In this document: piece after piece, positions 9,409 through 18,149 of the stretch
How positions within the stretch are numbered: position 1 is the first letter of the stretch
Layout: each line of letters opens with the position of its first letter
Source: JAAGZL01 sp050290785
GTDB lineage: Bacteria > Pseudomonadota > Gammaproteobacteria > Chromatiales > Chromatiaceae
NCBI GenBank assembly: GCA_050290785.1
Contig: JBNKIR010000055.1
Location: forward strand, 1-50,439
DNA: 50,439 nucleotides
Reading direction: 5' to 3'
Program-made: the position numbers and the translations under genes
The notes under the pieces: model-generated
Told to the model about the DNA's origin: nothing
What the model saw: the letters and a program-made list of their open reading frames with translations, nothing else
Database searches by the model: none

Positions 9409-9849
9409 ATGTCAGATAGGGTGGAGATCTATACCGATGGGGCCTGCAGGGGCAATCCGGGTCCAGGTGGCTGGGGTGCGGTCATGCGTTTTAAAGGCAA
9501 GGAGAAACAGCTCTATGGGGGAGAGAAAGAGACCACCAATAACCGTATGGAGTTGAAGGCGGTGATCATGGCGTTGGAACAGTTGACCCGTCCGTCAGCG
9601 GTGCGGGTAACAACGGATTCCAAATACGTGCAACAGGGCATCACCGGATGGATCCATAATTGGAAACGCAATGGCTGGCGCACGGCGGCAAAAAAACCGG
9701 TCAAGAACAGCGATCTGTGGCAGGAACTGGACGAGATGGTTTCCAGGCATGATGTGGTCTGGGGCTGGGTCAAGGGCCACAGCGGTCATCCGGACAACGA
9801 GTTGGCAGATTCCCTGGCCAACAGGGGCATAGATGAGTTAGAGGGGTAA
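9409..9849 (+). CDS. rnhA: Ribonuclease HI
   Basis: 146 residues. It degrades the RNA strand of RNA-DNA hybrids, removing primers and R-loops. All catalytic residues are present at E. coli numbering: Asp10 (YTDGACRGNPGPGG), Glu48 (NNRMELKA), Asp70 (TTDSKYV), His124 and Asp134 (KGHSGHPDNELAD). The basic handle region (HNWKRNGWRTAAKKPVK) is present too. Its stop is one base from the dnaQ start, so the two are probably translated together; in E. coli the same two genes are adjacent but divergent. Confidence 0.97.
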   Translation: MSDRVEIYTDGACRGNPGPGGWGAVMRFKGKEKQLYGGEKETTNNRMELKAVIMALEQLTRPSAVRVTTDSKYVQQGITGWIHNWKRNGWRTAAKKPVKNSDLWQELDEMVSRHDVVWGWVKGHSGHPDNELADSLANRGIDELEG

Positions 9850-9850
9850 T

Positions 9851-10567
9851 ATGCGCCAGATAGTACTTGATACAGAGACAACAGGCCTGGAGCCGCACCT
9901 GGGCCATAAGATCATCGAGATAGGATGCGTGGAGCTGGTGGACCGCATCTTGACGGGCAACCAGTTTCATCAATATCTGCAGCCGGACCGGGAGATAGAT
10001 GCTGCGGCGATAGATGTGCACGGCATAACCAACGAATTTCTCCAGGACAAACCACGCTTTGGGGATATCGTCCAGGATTTTATAGACTATGTCTCTGGCG
10101 CCGACCTGGTCATCCACAATGCGCCGTTTGATGTGGGGTTCATCGATCACGAACTATCGCAGTTGGAGGGAAACTGGGGCAAGCTGACGGACTACTGTAC
10201 CGTAACCGATAGCCTGGTGCTGGCGAAAAAGATGCATCCGGGGCAGCGCAACAGCCTGGATGCACTGTGTAAGCGTTATGAGATAGACAACAGCCACCGT
10301 GAGTTGCACGGGGCCTTGTTGGATGCCGAGATCCTGTCCGATGTCTATCTGGCACTGACCGGTGGTCAGGCCACGCTGATGCTGGATAGCTTTTCAGCCG
10401 GGATGGATGGATCCATGGAATCTAAAATCAGGCCGGTATCGCCAGATCGCCCAGCCCTTAAGGTGATAATGGCTGGAGAGCAGGAACTGCAGGCCCATAA
10501 AGGACGTCTGGATGCGATAAAGGTGGAGTCTGGGATCTGTGTCTGGCTGGGGGATACAGGCGGTTAG
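9851..10567 (+). CDS. dnaQ: DNA polymerase III epsilon subunit (3'-5' proofreading exonuclease)
   Basis: 238 residues. Exo I motif LDTETTG with Asp7/Glu9, the IHNAPFDVGF Exo II block, and HGALLDAEIL carrying the Exo III His/Asp. The C-terminal tail is expected to bind the alpha subunit; the last about 55 residues are not strongly conserved. The GAGGGG at the end of rnhA serves as its ribosome site. Its stop overlaps the stop of the convergent fnr-like gene by three bases. Confidence 0.95.
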   Translation: MRQIVLDTETTGLEPHLGHKIIEIGCVELVDRILTGNQFHQYLQPDREIDAAAIDVHGITNEFLQDKPRFGDIVQDFIDYVSGADLVIHNAPFDVGFIDHELSQLEGNWGKLTDYCTVTDSLVLAKKMHPGQRNSLDALCKRYEIDNSHRELHGALLDAEILSDVYLALTGGQATLMLDSFSAGMDGSMESKIRPVSPDRPALKVIMAGEQELQAHKGRLDAIKVESGICVWLGDTGG

Positions 10568-11319
10568 GCCAGTTTTTTCTTATTGTTGTAATCGTTGCTG
10601 CGAAAGATGGTCTTAAGTCTATCCATATCCTTGAGCTGAACGTGTTTCCGCTCCACATGCAGTATCCCCTCGTCATGGAAACGTGTGAACAGCCTGCTTA
10701 CCGTCTCCACCGCCAGTCCAAGATAACTGCCTATATCGTTGCGAGACATGCTGAGATAGAAATCCGTAGATGAGAAACCGCGTTTTCTGAATCGGCTGGA
10801 GAAGTCCAGCAGAAAGCCTGCAAGTCTCTCTTCGGCATTTTTACTGCCAAGCAGGGTGAGAAGGTTGGTGTCCTGATGTATCTCCTTACTGAACAGGCGG
10901 TACATCTGGCGTTGCAAATCAGGGATGGATGAACTGAGTGCCTCCAGTCGATCAAAGGGTATTTCACACACGGCCGATGTCTCCAGGGCCTTGGCCGAGC
11001 AGTGGTGCATCCCTTCCTCTATGGCGTCCAGGCCGATCAACTCTCCGGAGAGATAGAAGCCGGTGATCTGGTCGTTTCCGGCCTCCTTTCTGGTATAGGT
11101 CTTGATTGACCCTGATTTAATGGCATAGAGGCTCTTGAATGCATCTCCTCCATGAAAGAGGTATTCACCGCGGTGTACCGGGTAGCAGTGTGTGACCATG
11201 GACTCGAACAGCCTGAGTTCTTCCTCGGTAGGAAACTCGGGAAGGATGATAGACGCCACATTGCAGACTTCGCAACGCGGTCTCTTTCTATCGATGGAAA
11301 CGATCTTATTCTTAGTCAC
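10564..11319 (-). CDS. fnr: FNR-family transcriptional regulator lacking one canonical Fe-S cysteine
   Basis: 251 residues, GTG start. Cyclic-nucleotide-like sensor domain about 35-155, then a helix-turn-helix with the FNR-type recognition helix VETVSRLFTRF. Similarity to E. coli FNR is strong throughout (ITGFYLSGELIGLDAI, SKNAEERLAGFLL). FNR binds a [4Fe-4S] cluster through Cys20, 23, 29 and 122. Here Cys16, Cys19 and Cys118 match three of them, but the position of Cys29 is Ile25. It may therefore ligate the cluster differently, use another residue, or not sense oxygen in the usual way. An FNR-type box lies 47 bases upstream, suggesting autoregulation. A second paralogue with all four cysteines is at 23478. 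Confidence 0.88.
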   Translation of the reverse strand: MTKNKIVSIDRKRPRCEVCNVASIILPEFPTEEELRLFESMVTHCYPVHRGEYLFHGGDAFKSLYAIKSGSIKTYTRKEAGNDQITGFYLSGELIGLDAIEEGMHHCSAKALETSAVCEIPFDRLEALSSSIPDLQRQMYRLFSKEIHQDTNLLTLLGSKNAEERLAGFLLDFSSRFRKRGFSSTDFYLSMSRNDIGSYLGLAVETVSRLFTRFHDEGILHVERKHVQLKDMDRLKTIFRSNDYNNKKKLA

Positions 11320-11365
11320 ATACCTGTCCCGTTATCTTCGACATCGGAGCATTTTGCAGTTTTAA

Positions 11366-11379
11366 TTGACTCAGATCAA
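11366..11379. promoter_or_regulatory. FNR-type binding site
   Basis: TTGAC-TCAG-ATCAA matches nine of the ten conserved positions of the FNR consensus TTGAT-N4-ATCAA. It lies 47 bases before the GTG of the fnr-like gene (minus strand) and about 212 bases before pyrG. Autoregulation of fnr is the simplest reading; FNR and CRP sites are similar, but the missing TGTGA/TCACA pattern favours FNR. Confidence 0.65.
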
Positions 11380-11590
11380 GAAAAACATGCGCAGGTACAA
11401 CCTGTCGTAGCATGCGGAAATTGTTTTGAAATTCTGTAGCTGGTTGAGTTTGCTTAGAGTCCGAAAACCTCTGCTGGGAATATAAGCATTAGATGATGGA
11501 TATATATTAGATTGTAGAAGATGCTTGGTTCTGGTAACTTGTAATGCCGTCCAAGTAACAAGCTTTCCACAACTAATTTAAGTAGGTTCC

Positions 11591-13240
11591 ATGAGCAAAT
11601 TTGTATTCATTACGGGCGGTGTTGTTTCCTCCCTGGGCAAAGGAATTGCGTCGGCATCCCTGGGCGCATTGTTGGAGGCCAGAGGCCTCAAAGTCACCAT
11701 GATCAAGCTGGATCCATATATCAATGTGGATCCGGGAACCATGAGTCCGTTTCAACACGGTGAGGTCTTCGTGACCGACGACGGTGCTGAGACAGACCTG
11801 GATCTTGGTCACTATGAACGCTTTGTGCGTACTACCATGGGGAAGAACAACAACTTCACCACGGGGCAGATCTACGATAGCGTAATCCGCAAGGAGAGAC
11901 GCGGGGATTACCTTGGTGGTACGGTTCAGGTCATTCCCCACGTAACCAATGAGATCAGGGAGAGCGTGCTTCTGGGTGCTGGTGACTCGGATGTATGTCT
12001 GGTGGAGATCGGTGGAACCGTGGGTGACATCGAGTCCCTGCCATTCCTTGAGGCCATCCGTCAGATGGGCGTGGAGATGGGGCACGATAATGCCCTGTTC
12101 ATGCACCTGACCCTGGTGCCCTACATCAAGACCGCCGGCGAGGTGAAGACCAAACCGACCCAGCACTCGGTGAAGGAACTCAGGTCCATCGGTATCCAGC
12201 CAGACATCCTGTTCTGCCGTAGCGATCATCCGCTGCCGGATGGAGAACGGCGCAAGATCTCACTCTTTACCAACGTGGCTGAAGAGGCGGTTATCTCCGC
12301 TCCGGACGCCGATCACATCTACCGTATACCGTTGATACTGCATGAGCAGTCACTGGATGAGATCGTGGTGCGCCAGTTGCGGCTGGATGTGCCCTCCGCA
12401 GATCTTACAGAGTGGTATCAGGTAATAGATGGACTGGAGCAGGCCAATGGCGAGGTCAAGATCGCCATGGTGGGCAAATATATGCACCTGACCGAGGCCT
12501 ACAAGAGTCTTACCGAGGCGCTGGTGCATGCAGGCATCCAGACCAGGACCAAGGTTAAGATCATCTATGTGGATTCCGAGGATATCGAGACCGGCGGGAC
12601 CGGCTGTCTGGAGGAGGTGGATGCCATCCTGGTGCCGGGCGGTTTCGGTGACAGGGGGGTCGAGGGCAAGATCGCTGCAGTAAAGTATGCCCGCGAGAAT
12701 GATGTGCCCTATCTGGGTATCTGCCTGGGTATGCAGGTGGCGGTGATCGAGTATGCCCGCAATGTGGCAGGCCTGGAGGGTGCCCATAGCACAGAGTTTA
12801 ATCGTCACGCGCAACATCCGGTGATCGCCCTGATCACCGAGTGGCTGAACGCGGACGGTCAGACCGAGACCAGGAGCGAAGACTCGGATCTGGGCGGCAC
12901 CATGCGTCTTGGCGCCCAGGAGACCAAGCTGGATGCCGATAGTCAGGCATATGCCCTCTATGGCAAGGCCGTGATCAGGGAACGGCATCGTCATCGCTAC
13001 GAATTCAACAATAAATATCTGGAGCAGCTGGAGCAGGCGGGGTTGAAGTTCAGCGGCCGCTCCATTGATGGCCGATTGATGGAGATGATAGAGATACCGC
13101 AACATCCATGGTTTATCGCCTGTCAGTTCCACCCTGAGTTTACCTCCACTCCCAGGGACGGACATCCGCTGTTTAGCGGATTCATCCAGGCCGCCCTGGA
13201 GTATCAGGGCAGGGTGTGTCGGGTGGCAGAACAGGCATGA
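11591..13240 (+). CDS. pyrG: CTP synthase
   Basis: 549 residues. It makes CTP from UTP, ATP and glutamine. The N-terminal synthetase domain begins with the diagnostic KFVFITGGVVSSLGKGI and has KLDPYINVDPGTMSPFQHGE. The C-terminal glutamine amidotransferase domain shows the oxyanion region VPGGFGDRGVEGK, the nucleophile in GICLGMQ, and the His/Glu pair in CQFHPEFTSTP. It is followed by kdsA with an ATGA start/stop overlap, so translation is probably coupled. The pyrG-eno linkage is conserved in gammaproteobacteria. Confidence 0.98.
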   Translation: MSKFVFITGGVVSSLGKGIASASLGALLEARGLKVTMIKLDPYINVDPGTMSPFQHGEVFVTDDGAETDLDLGHYERFVRTTMGKNNNFTTGQIYDSVIRKERRGDYLGGTVQVIPHVTNEIRESVLLGAGDSDVCLVEIGGTVGDIESLPFLEAIRQMGVEMGHDNALFMHLTLVPYIKTAGEVKTKPTQHSVKELRSIGIQPDILFCRSDHPLPDGERRKISLFTNVAEEAVISAPDADHIYRIPLILHEQSLDEIVVRQLRLDVPSADLTEWYQVIDGLEQANGEVKIAMVGKYMHLTEAYKSLTEALVHAGIQTRTKVKIIYVDSEDIETGGTGCLEEVDAILVPGGFGDRGVEGKIAAVKYARENDVPYLGICLGMQVAVIEYARNVAGLEGAHSTEFNRHAQHPVIALITEWLNADGQTETRSEDSDLGGTMRLGAQETKLDADSQAYALYGKAVIRERHRHRYEFNNKYLEQLEQAGLKFSGRSIDGRLMEMIEIPQHPWFIACQFHPEFTSTPRDGHPLFSGFIQAALEYQGRVCRVAEQA

Positions 13241-14055
13241 AGCTCTGTGGCTTTGAGGCGGGTCGGGACCGGCCACTGTTTCTGATCGCTGGCCCCTGCG
13301 TCATCGAGGGTGAGCAGCTGATCCTGGATACTGCCGGAAGGCTCAAGGAGATCACCGGTGAACTGGGCATCCCATTCATATTCAAGTCATCCTTCGACAA
13401 GGCCAACCGCTCCTCCGGAGAGAGCTACCGCGGTCCCGGCATGGAGGAGGGGTTGCGCATCCTGCAACTGGTGCAGGAACAGATCGGGGTGCCGGTGCTG
13501 ACCGATGTGCATGAAGATACCCCTCTGGATGAGGTGGCGGATGTGGTGGATGTATTACAGACGCCGGCCTTTCTCTGTCGTCAGACCAATTTTATCCAGG
13601 CCGTGGCCGCTACAGGCAAGCCGGTAAATATAAAAAAGGGCCAGTTCCTGGCGCCATGGGATATGCAGCATGTGGTGGCCAAGGCCAAGGCCGTCGGCAA
13701 CGAGCAGATCATGGTGTGTGAGCGCGGGGTATCCTTCGGCTATAACAACCTGGTCTCGGACATGCGCTCCCTGGCGGTGCTGAGCGATACCGGATGCCCG
13801 GTGGTGTTCGATGCCACCCACTCTGTGCAGTTGCCGGGTGGGCAGGGGGCAAGCTCGGGCGGACAGCGGGAGTTTGTTCCGGTGCTGGCGCGGGCGGCGG
13901 TGGCGGTGGGGGTGGCAGGACTCTTTATGGAGACCCATCCGGATCCGGAGCAGGCCCTGAGCGATGGACCGAACTCCTGGCCCCTGGATCAGCTAAAGGG
14001 GTTGCTGGAGACACTGCAGGCGATTGATAGGACTGTTAAGCCTAGTTCGTTATAA
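13237..14055 (+). CDS. kdsA: 3-deoxy-8-phosphooctulonate (KDO-8-P) synthase
   Basis: 272 residues from the ATG at 13237 that overlaps the pyrG stop; a longer in-frame GTG at 13216 would overlap pyrG more. It condenses phosphoenolpyruvate with arabinose-5-phosphate, the first committed step of KDO for lipopolysaccharide. Motifs: FLIAGPCVIEG, FKSSFDKANRSS, GKPVNIKKGQFLAPWDM, VFDATHSVQLPGG and FMETHPDPEQALSDGPNSWP. Gram-negative outer-membrane biosynthesis is therefore intact. A REP doublet separates it from eno. Confidence 0.96.
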   Translation: MKLCGFEAGRDRPLFLIAGPCVIEGEQLILDTAGRLKEITGELGIPFIFKSSFDKANRSSGESYRGPGMEEGLRILQLVQEQIGVPVLTDVHEDTPLDEVADVVDVLQTPAFLCRQTNFIQAVAATGKPVNIKKGQFLAPWDMQHVVAKAKAVGNEQIMVCERGVSFGYNNLVSDMRSLAVLSDTGCPVVFDATHSVQLPGGQGASSGGQREFVPVLARAAVAVGVAGLFMETHPDPEQALSDGPNSWPLDQLKGLLETLQAIDRTVKPSSL

Positions 14056-14075
14056 TATCTGGATCATTTTATCGT

Positions 14076-14140
14076 GTAGGAGCCCACCCCTGTGGGCGAT
14101 ATCAGCCTCTGTCTTTTCGCCCAGGGGACTGGGCTCCTAC
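14076..14140. repeat. REP-type palindromic doublet (REPIN), copy 2
   Basis: Units at 14076-14099 and 14117-14140 in inverted orientation, separated by 17 bases. The left unit differs from the 4981 copy at one base (ACC for ACT in the stem) and the right unit is identical to it. Located between kdsA and eno, outside coding sequence, as is usual for REPs. It could also limit read-through or stabilise the upstream mRNA end. Confidence 0.88.
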
Positions 14141-14177
14141 AAAGCTCTAAATAGATTTGCTTGTTCGGGAGATAATA

Positions 14178-15464
14178 ATGTCTGAGATTGTAGATATTCG
14201 TGGTCGTGAGATCCTTGATTCACGGGGTAATCCAACCGTAGAGGCGGATGTGATCACGGCCGATGGTGCCATCGGCCGCGCCGTGGTCCCATCCGGTGCC
14301 TCCACCGGATCACGCGAGGCGCTGGAGATGCGGGACGGTGACAAGTCCCGTTATGGTGGCAAAGGTGTGTTAAAGGCGGTCGCGAATATCGCCGGCGAGC
14401 TGAGAGATGCCATCAACGGTATGGAGGTATCTGATCAGGAGGCCATAGACCGCAGGATGATCGAGCTGGACGGTACCGAGAACAAGGACCGTCTGGGCGC
14501 CAACGCCATCCTCGGCGTATCCCTGGCCGCAGCCCACGCTGCAGCCCAGGAGAGCTGTCAGCCGCTGTACCGCTATCTCTCTTCCGGGCCATACCGCATG
14601 CCGGTACCCATGATGAACATCATCAACGGCGGCGCCCACGCCGACAACAGTGTGGATATCCAGGAGTTCATGATCATGCCCACCGGCGCGTCCTCCATCC
14701 GTGAGGCGGTGCGTTATGGCGCAGAGGTGTTCCACGCCCTGAAGAGTGTCCTGAAAGGACGGGGCTTGAATACCGCAGTGGGTGACGAGGGCGGTTTCGC
14801 CCCCAACCTGCCATCCAATGAGGCGGCCATCGAGGTGATCCTGGAGGCCATCGACCAGGTCGGATTCAAGGCGGGTAGCGATATCCATCTGGCCCTGGAT
14901 GCCGCCAGTTCCGAGTTCTACAAAGATGGCATGTATGACCTGGCATCAGAAGGGCGTAAGTTCGATGCCGCGGGCTTCGTGGATTACCTTGCCGCCCTGG
15001 TGGATCAGTATCCGATTATTTCTATCGAAGACGGCATGGACGAGAGTGACTGGGACGGCTGGAAGATATTGACCGATAAGCTCGGTAGCCGCATTCAGTT
15101 GGTGGGAGACGATCTGTTTGTCACCAACACCAAGATCCTGCAGCGCGGCATAGATCAGAAGATCACCAACTCCATCCTGATCAAGCTGAACCAGATCGGG
15201 ACCCTGACCGAGACCCTGCAGGCCATCAACATGGCCCACGATGCCGGATATTCGGCCGTGATATCGCATCGCTCCGGTGAGACCGAGGATACCACCATCG
15301 CCGATCTGGTGGTGGCAGCCAACACCGGACAGATCAAGACAGGATCCCTGTGTCGTTCCGATCGGGTGGCCAAGTACAATCAGTTGATGCGTATCGAGGA
15401 TCAGCTGGGAGCGGATGCGGTGTACGCCGGTATGGGGGCGTTTCCTGCGGGTATCAAGGTCTAG
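14178..15464 (+). CDS. eno: Enolase
   Basis: 428 residues from the ATG at 14178, preceded by GGGAG at good spacing; an upstream in-frame TTG at 14157 is rejected. It interconverts 2-phosphoglycerate and phosphoenolpyruvate in glycolysis and is a part of the RNA degradosome in relatives. Signature segments: REILDSRGNPTVE, GASTGSREALE, NGGAHADN, GDEGGFAPNL, ISIEDGMDE, GDDLFVTN and SHRSGETEDTTIADL. Typical length. ftsB follows after 63 bases. Confidence 0.98.
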   Translation: MSEIVDIRGREILDSRGNPTVEADVITADGAIGRAVVPSGASTGSREALEMRDGDKSRYGGKGVLKAVANIAGELRDAINGMEVSDQEAIDRRMIELDGTENKDRLGANAILGVSLAAAHAAAQESCQPLYRYLSSGPYRMPVPMMNIINGGAHADNSVDIQEFMIMPTGASSIREAVRYGAEVFHALKSVLKGRGLNTAVGDEGGFAPNLPSNEAAIEVILEAIDQVGFKAGSDIHLALDAASSEFYKDGMYDLASEGRKFDAAGFVDYLAALVDQYPIISIEDGMDESDWDGWKILTDKLGSRIQLVGDDLFVTNTKILQRGIDQKITNSILIKLNQIGTLTETLQAINMAHDAGYSAVISHRSGETEDTTIADLVVAANTGQIKTGSLCRSDRVAKYNQLMRIEDQLGADAVYAGMGAFPAGIKV

Positions 15465-15527
15465 GATTATTTTGGGATTTCGGGCGTGGTTGGCGCCTCT
15501 GCGCGGGGATCAATGGTATATTGAGCT

Positions 15528-15821
15528 ATGCGCATAGTCATCGGGATATTGATCGTTCTGCTGTTGCTGCTTCAGTACCGCCTCTGGGTGGGAGAGGGCA
15601 GCCTGGCGGAGGTGCATGCCCTGCGTAAAGAGGTGCAGGCGCAGAAGGCCGAGTTGGATACCATGCAGCAACGCAACAACGCCCTGCGTGCAGAGGTGCA
15701 GGACCTGAAGAAGGGTCTGGATGCCATCGAAGAGCGATCCCGCAGCGAACTGGGGATGATCAGGGAGAACGAAGAGTTCTACCAGATAGTGGATGATCCA
15801 AAGATGAAGGCCCCCGAGTGA
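15528..15821 (+). CDS. ftsB: Cell division protein FtsB
   Basis: 97 residues, single-pass inner-membrane protein: short cytoplasmic N terminus, hydrophobic segment about 3-17, then a coiled coil (EVHALRKEVQAQKAELDTM) and the ERSRSELGMI segment typical of FtsB before a short tail. It forms the FtsQLB complex that activates septal peptidoglycan synthesis. The location after eno and before ispD is the standard one. Its TGA overlaps the GTG of ispD. Confidence 0.93.
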   Translation: MRIVIGILIVLLLLLQYRLWVGEGSLAEVHALRKEVQAQKAELDTMQQRNNALRAEVQDLKKGLDAIEERSRSELGMIRENEEFYQIVDDPKMKAPE

Positions 15822-16522
15822 GCCAGACCAGATACTGGGCGCTAGTACCTGCGGCGGGTATCGGGTTGCGTATGGGCAGCGATATACCCAAGCAGTACCT
15901 GCCACTCAATGGCGGTACGGTTCTGGACCAGACCCTGCAAACACTGCTCTCCCATCCCAGGATAGATGGTATCTATATCGCTCTGGCAGCGGATGACCGC
16001 TGGTGGGGAGACACGGCATCCGCCACCGATCCCAGGATAGTGGCGGTGGATGGCGGGGCGGAGCGCTGCCACTCCGTACTCAATGCCCTCAAAGTGTTGC
16101 AGGAGAGTGCCAGGCCTGAGGATTGGGTGCTGGTGCATGATGCGGCCAGACCCTGTCTGCGTTCCACCGATCTTGATCTCCTTATGGACTCGCTCAAAGA
16201 CCACCCTGTAGGTGGGTTGCTAGGTGTCCCGGTACGGGACACCATGAAGAGGACGGATCAAGTGGCGGCCGTGACCGAGACGGTGCCGCGGGAAGGTCTC
16301 TGGCATGCATATACCCCACAGATGTTCAGATTGGGTACCCTGACCAAGGCACTGCAGGGCGCCATCGATAACGGCCTTGTGGTAACCGACGACGCCAGCG
16401 CCATAGAGCTGGCTGGCATGCGTCCGCAGATGGTAGAGGGACACGACGATAACATTAAGATCACCCGTCCTGAGGACCTGGCCCTGGCCTCGTTCTATCT
16501 GAAGAAACAGGGGAAAGAATAA
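15818..16522 (+). CDS. ispD: 2-C-methyl-D-erythritol 4-phosphate cytidylyltransferase
   Basis: 234 residues, GTG start overlapping the ftsB stop. Third step of the MEP isoprenoid pathway: transfers CMP to MEP. Motifs: the nucleotide-binding VPAAGIGLRMGSDIPKQYLP, VHDAARPCLR near 106, and VTDDASAIE near 187. The CTP it consumes is made by PyrG a few genes upstream. Stop TAA overlaps the ispF ATG by one base. Confidence 0.97.
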   Translation: MSQTRYWALVPAAGIGLRMGSDIPKQYLPLNGGTVLDQTLQTLLSHPRIDGIYIALAADDRWWGDTASATDPRIVAVDGGAERCHSVLNALKVLQESARPEDWVLVHDAARPCLRSTDLDLLMDSLKDHPVGGLLGVPVRDTMKRTDQVAAVTETVPREGLWHAYTPQMFRLGTLTKALQGAIDNGLVVTDDASAIELAGMRPQMVEGHDDNIKITRPEDLALASFYLKKQGKE

Positions 16523-16992
16523 TGCGAGTAGGACAAGGTTTTGATGCCCATCGCCTGGGACCTGGGTTAAGGCTGGTGCTGGGTGGTGTGGAGATAGAAC
16601 ACGATCATGGTCTGATCGCGCACTCCGATGGTGATGTGCTGATCCATGCCCTGTGTGACGCCATCCTGGGCGCTGCCTCACTGGGAGATATCGGCCGACA
16701 CTTCCCTGACAGTAGTGATGAATTCAAGGATATAGATAGCCGTATCCTGCTGCGTCAGGTGGCGTATATGGTCAGGGAGAGTGAGCGCTCCATACTGAAT
16801 GCAGACATGACCATCATCGCCCAGGCCCCCAAGCTGGCGCCATATCTGGACCGGATGCGGGCGAACATCTCTCAGGACATACTCATCCCTGAGGCCAATA
16901 TCAATATCAAGGCCACCACCACCGAGGGCATGGGCTATACCGGGCGCGGCGAGGGCATAGCCGCCCATGCCGTGGTGCTCATTAGTGGCTGA
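16522..16992 (+). CDS. ispF: 2-C-methyl-D-erythritol 2,4-cyclodiphosphate synthase
   Basis: 156 residues. It converts CDP-ME 2-phosphate to the cyclic diphosphate. Metal-binding Asp and His residues are visible in GQGFDAHRL (residues 4-12) and HSDGDVLIHALCDAILGA (34-51); the C terminus has the TTTEGMGYTGRGEGI signature. Adjacent to ispD with one-base overlap, as in most gammaproteobacteria. Confidence 0.97.
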   Translation: MRVGQGFDAHRLGPGLRLVLGGVEIEHDHGLIAHSDGDVLIHALCDAILGAASLGDIGRHFPDSSDEFKDIDSRILLRQVAYMVRESERSILNADMTIIAQAPKLAPYLDRMRANISQDILIPEANINIKATTTEGMGYTGRGEGIAAHAVVLISG

Positions 16993-18037
16993 AGGGTCGG
17001 TTGGCGACTTTCGGCCGGTATCATCCTATCCCCACGCCTACGGCCGTCCCCAAGCCACGGCCAGGATACGTAGTAGTCCGGAAGACTTTCAGGTCGAGGA
17101 GCATCTTGGTTTCCAGCCGGAAGGGGAAGGCGAGCATCTCTTTCTCTATGTACAGAAGCGCAACACCAACACCGAGTGGTTGGCCAAGGAGCTCGCCGGT
17201 TTCTACGGGGTCCCGCTCCGGGATGTGGGCTACGCCGGTCTGAAAGATCGCAACGCCGTCACCAGTCAGTGGTTTTCCATCCGTTTGCCCACCACAGAAA
17301 TTCCGGATTGGGAGGGGGTGGGATCGCCGGATCTGAAGTTGTTGCGGGCGGTAAGACACAGGCGCAAGCTGCGCAGGGGTGCGCTGGCACAGAACCGATT
17401 TCGTCTGCTCCTGCGCGAACTGGATGGGGACAGGGATGATATTGAAAACAGACTGGAACATATAACGGGCAGCGGGGTGCCTAACTACTATGGCGAACAG
17501 CGCTTCGGCCATGATCAGAACAATCTCGACCTGGCGGCAAGACTCTTTGCCGGCAGATTGAAAAGGGTCTCACGGCATAAGCGTGGTCTCTATCTTTCAG
17601 CTGCCCGTTCTTATCTGTTTAATATGGTTCTGGCAGAACGGGTTGTGGCAGGAAATTGGAATCTGGCCATCCCTGGAGATCTGATGTCGCTGGATGGAAG
17701 CCGTTCCCACTTCTCTGTTGCAGAGATAGACGACGAAATCAAACGACGACTGGCGGATCTGGATATACATCCCACCGGCCCGCTCTGGGGTAAGGGCGAA
17801 GTGACAACCGGGGAGCTTGCCGGGTTGGAGGACTCCGTGTTGCAGGCATACCCGGAATGGACCGGAGGGTTGGTGCAGTTTGGTCTCAGTCATGAGCGTA
17901 GGGCGCTCCGGGCCAGGGTGATGGATCTGGAGTGGGATTGGCTGGCGAGCGGAGATCTTGAATTGAGATTTGGGTTATATCCCGGTAGCTATGCCACTGC
18001 GGTATTGCGTGAGATTGTCATGCCGTCATCTGCGTAG
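16985..18037 (+). CDS. truD: tRNA pseudouridine(13) synthase TruD
   Basis: About 350 residues. I favour the GTG at 16985, which overlaps the end of ispF; an in-frame ATG at 16967 would add six residues. It makes pseudouridine 13 in tRNA-Glu. The catalytic Asp88 is in GYAGLKDRNAVTSQWFS; the NYYGEQRFG motif near 160 and GLYLSAARSYLFN follow, with the TruD insertion domain between. Ends the eno-ftsB-ispDF-truD run. Confidence 0.95.
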   Translation: MAEGSVGDFRPVSSYPHAYGRPQATARIRSSPEDFQVEEHLGFQPEGEGEHLFLYVQKRNTNTEWLAKELAGFYGVPLRDVGYAGLKDRNAVTSQWFSIRLPTTEIPDWEGVGSPDLKLLRAVRHRRKLRRGALAQNRFRLLLRELDGDRDDIENRLEHITGSGVPNYYGEQRFGHDQNNLDLAARLFAGRLKRVSRHKRGLYLSAARSYLFNMVLAERVVAGNWNLAIPGDLMSLDGSRSHFSVAEIDDEIKRRLADLDIHPTGPLWGKGEVTTGELAGLEDSVLQAYPEWTGGLVQFGLSHERRALRARVMDLEWDWLASGDLELRFGLYPGSYATAVLREIVMPSSA

Positions 18038-18149
18038 TGGTAACACCGTCCATTCCGGCTTGATACATTTTATTACAAACAGGACATACCTCAGATACAT
18101 GCCCCATGTAGTCTATTCGTGAGTTTTCACTTAACAAGGGGTGTTTATC

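Noticed and set aside
11573..12229. 218-residue frame antisense to pyrG
   Set aside because: No ribosome site or domain; overlaps the strongest housekeeping gene here.
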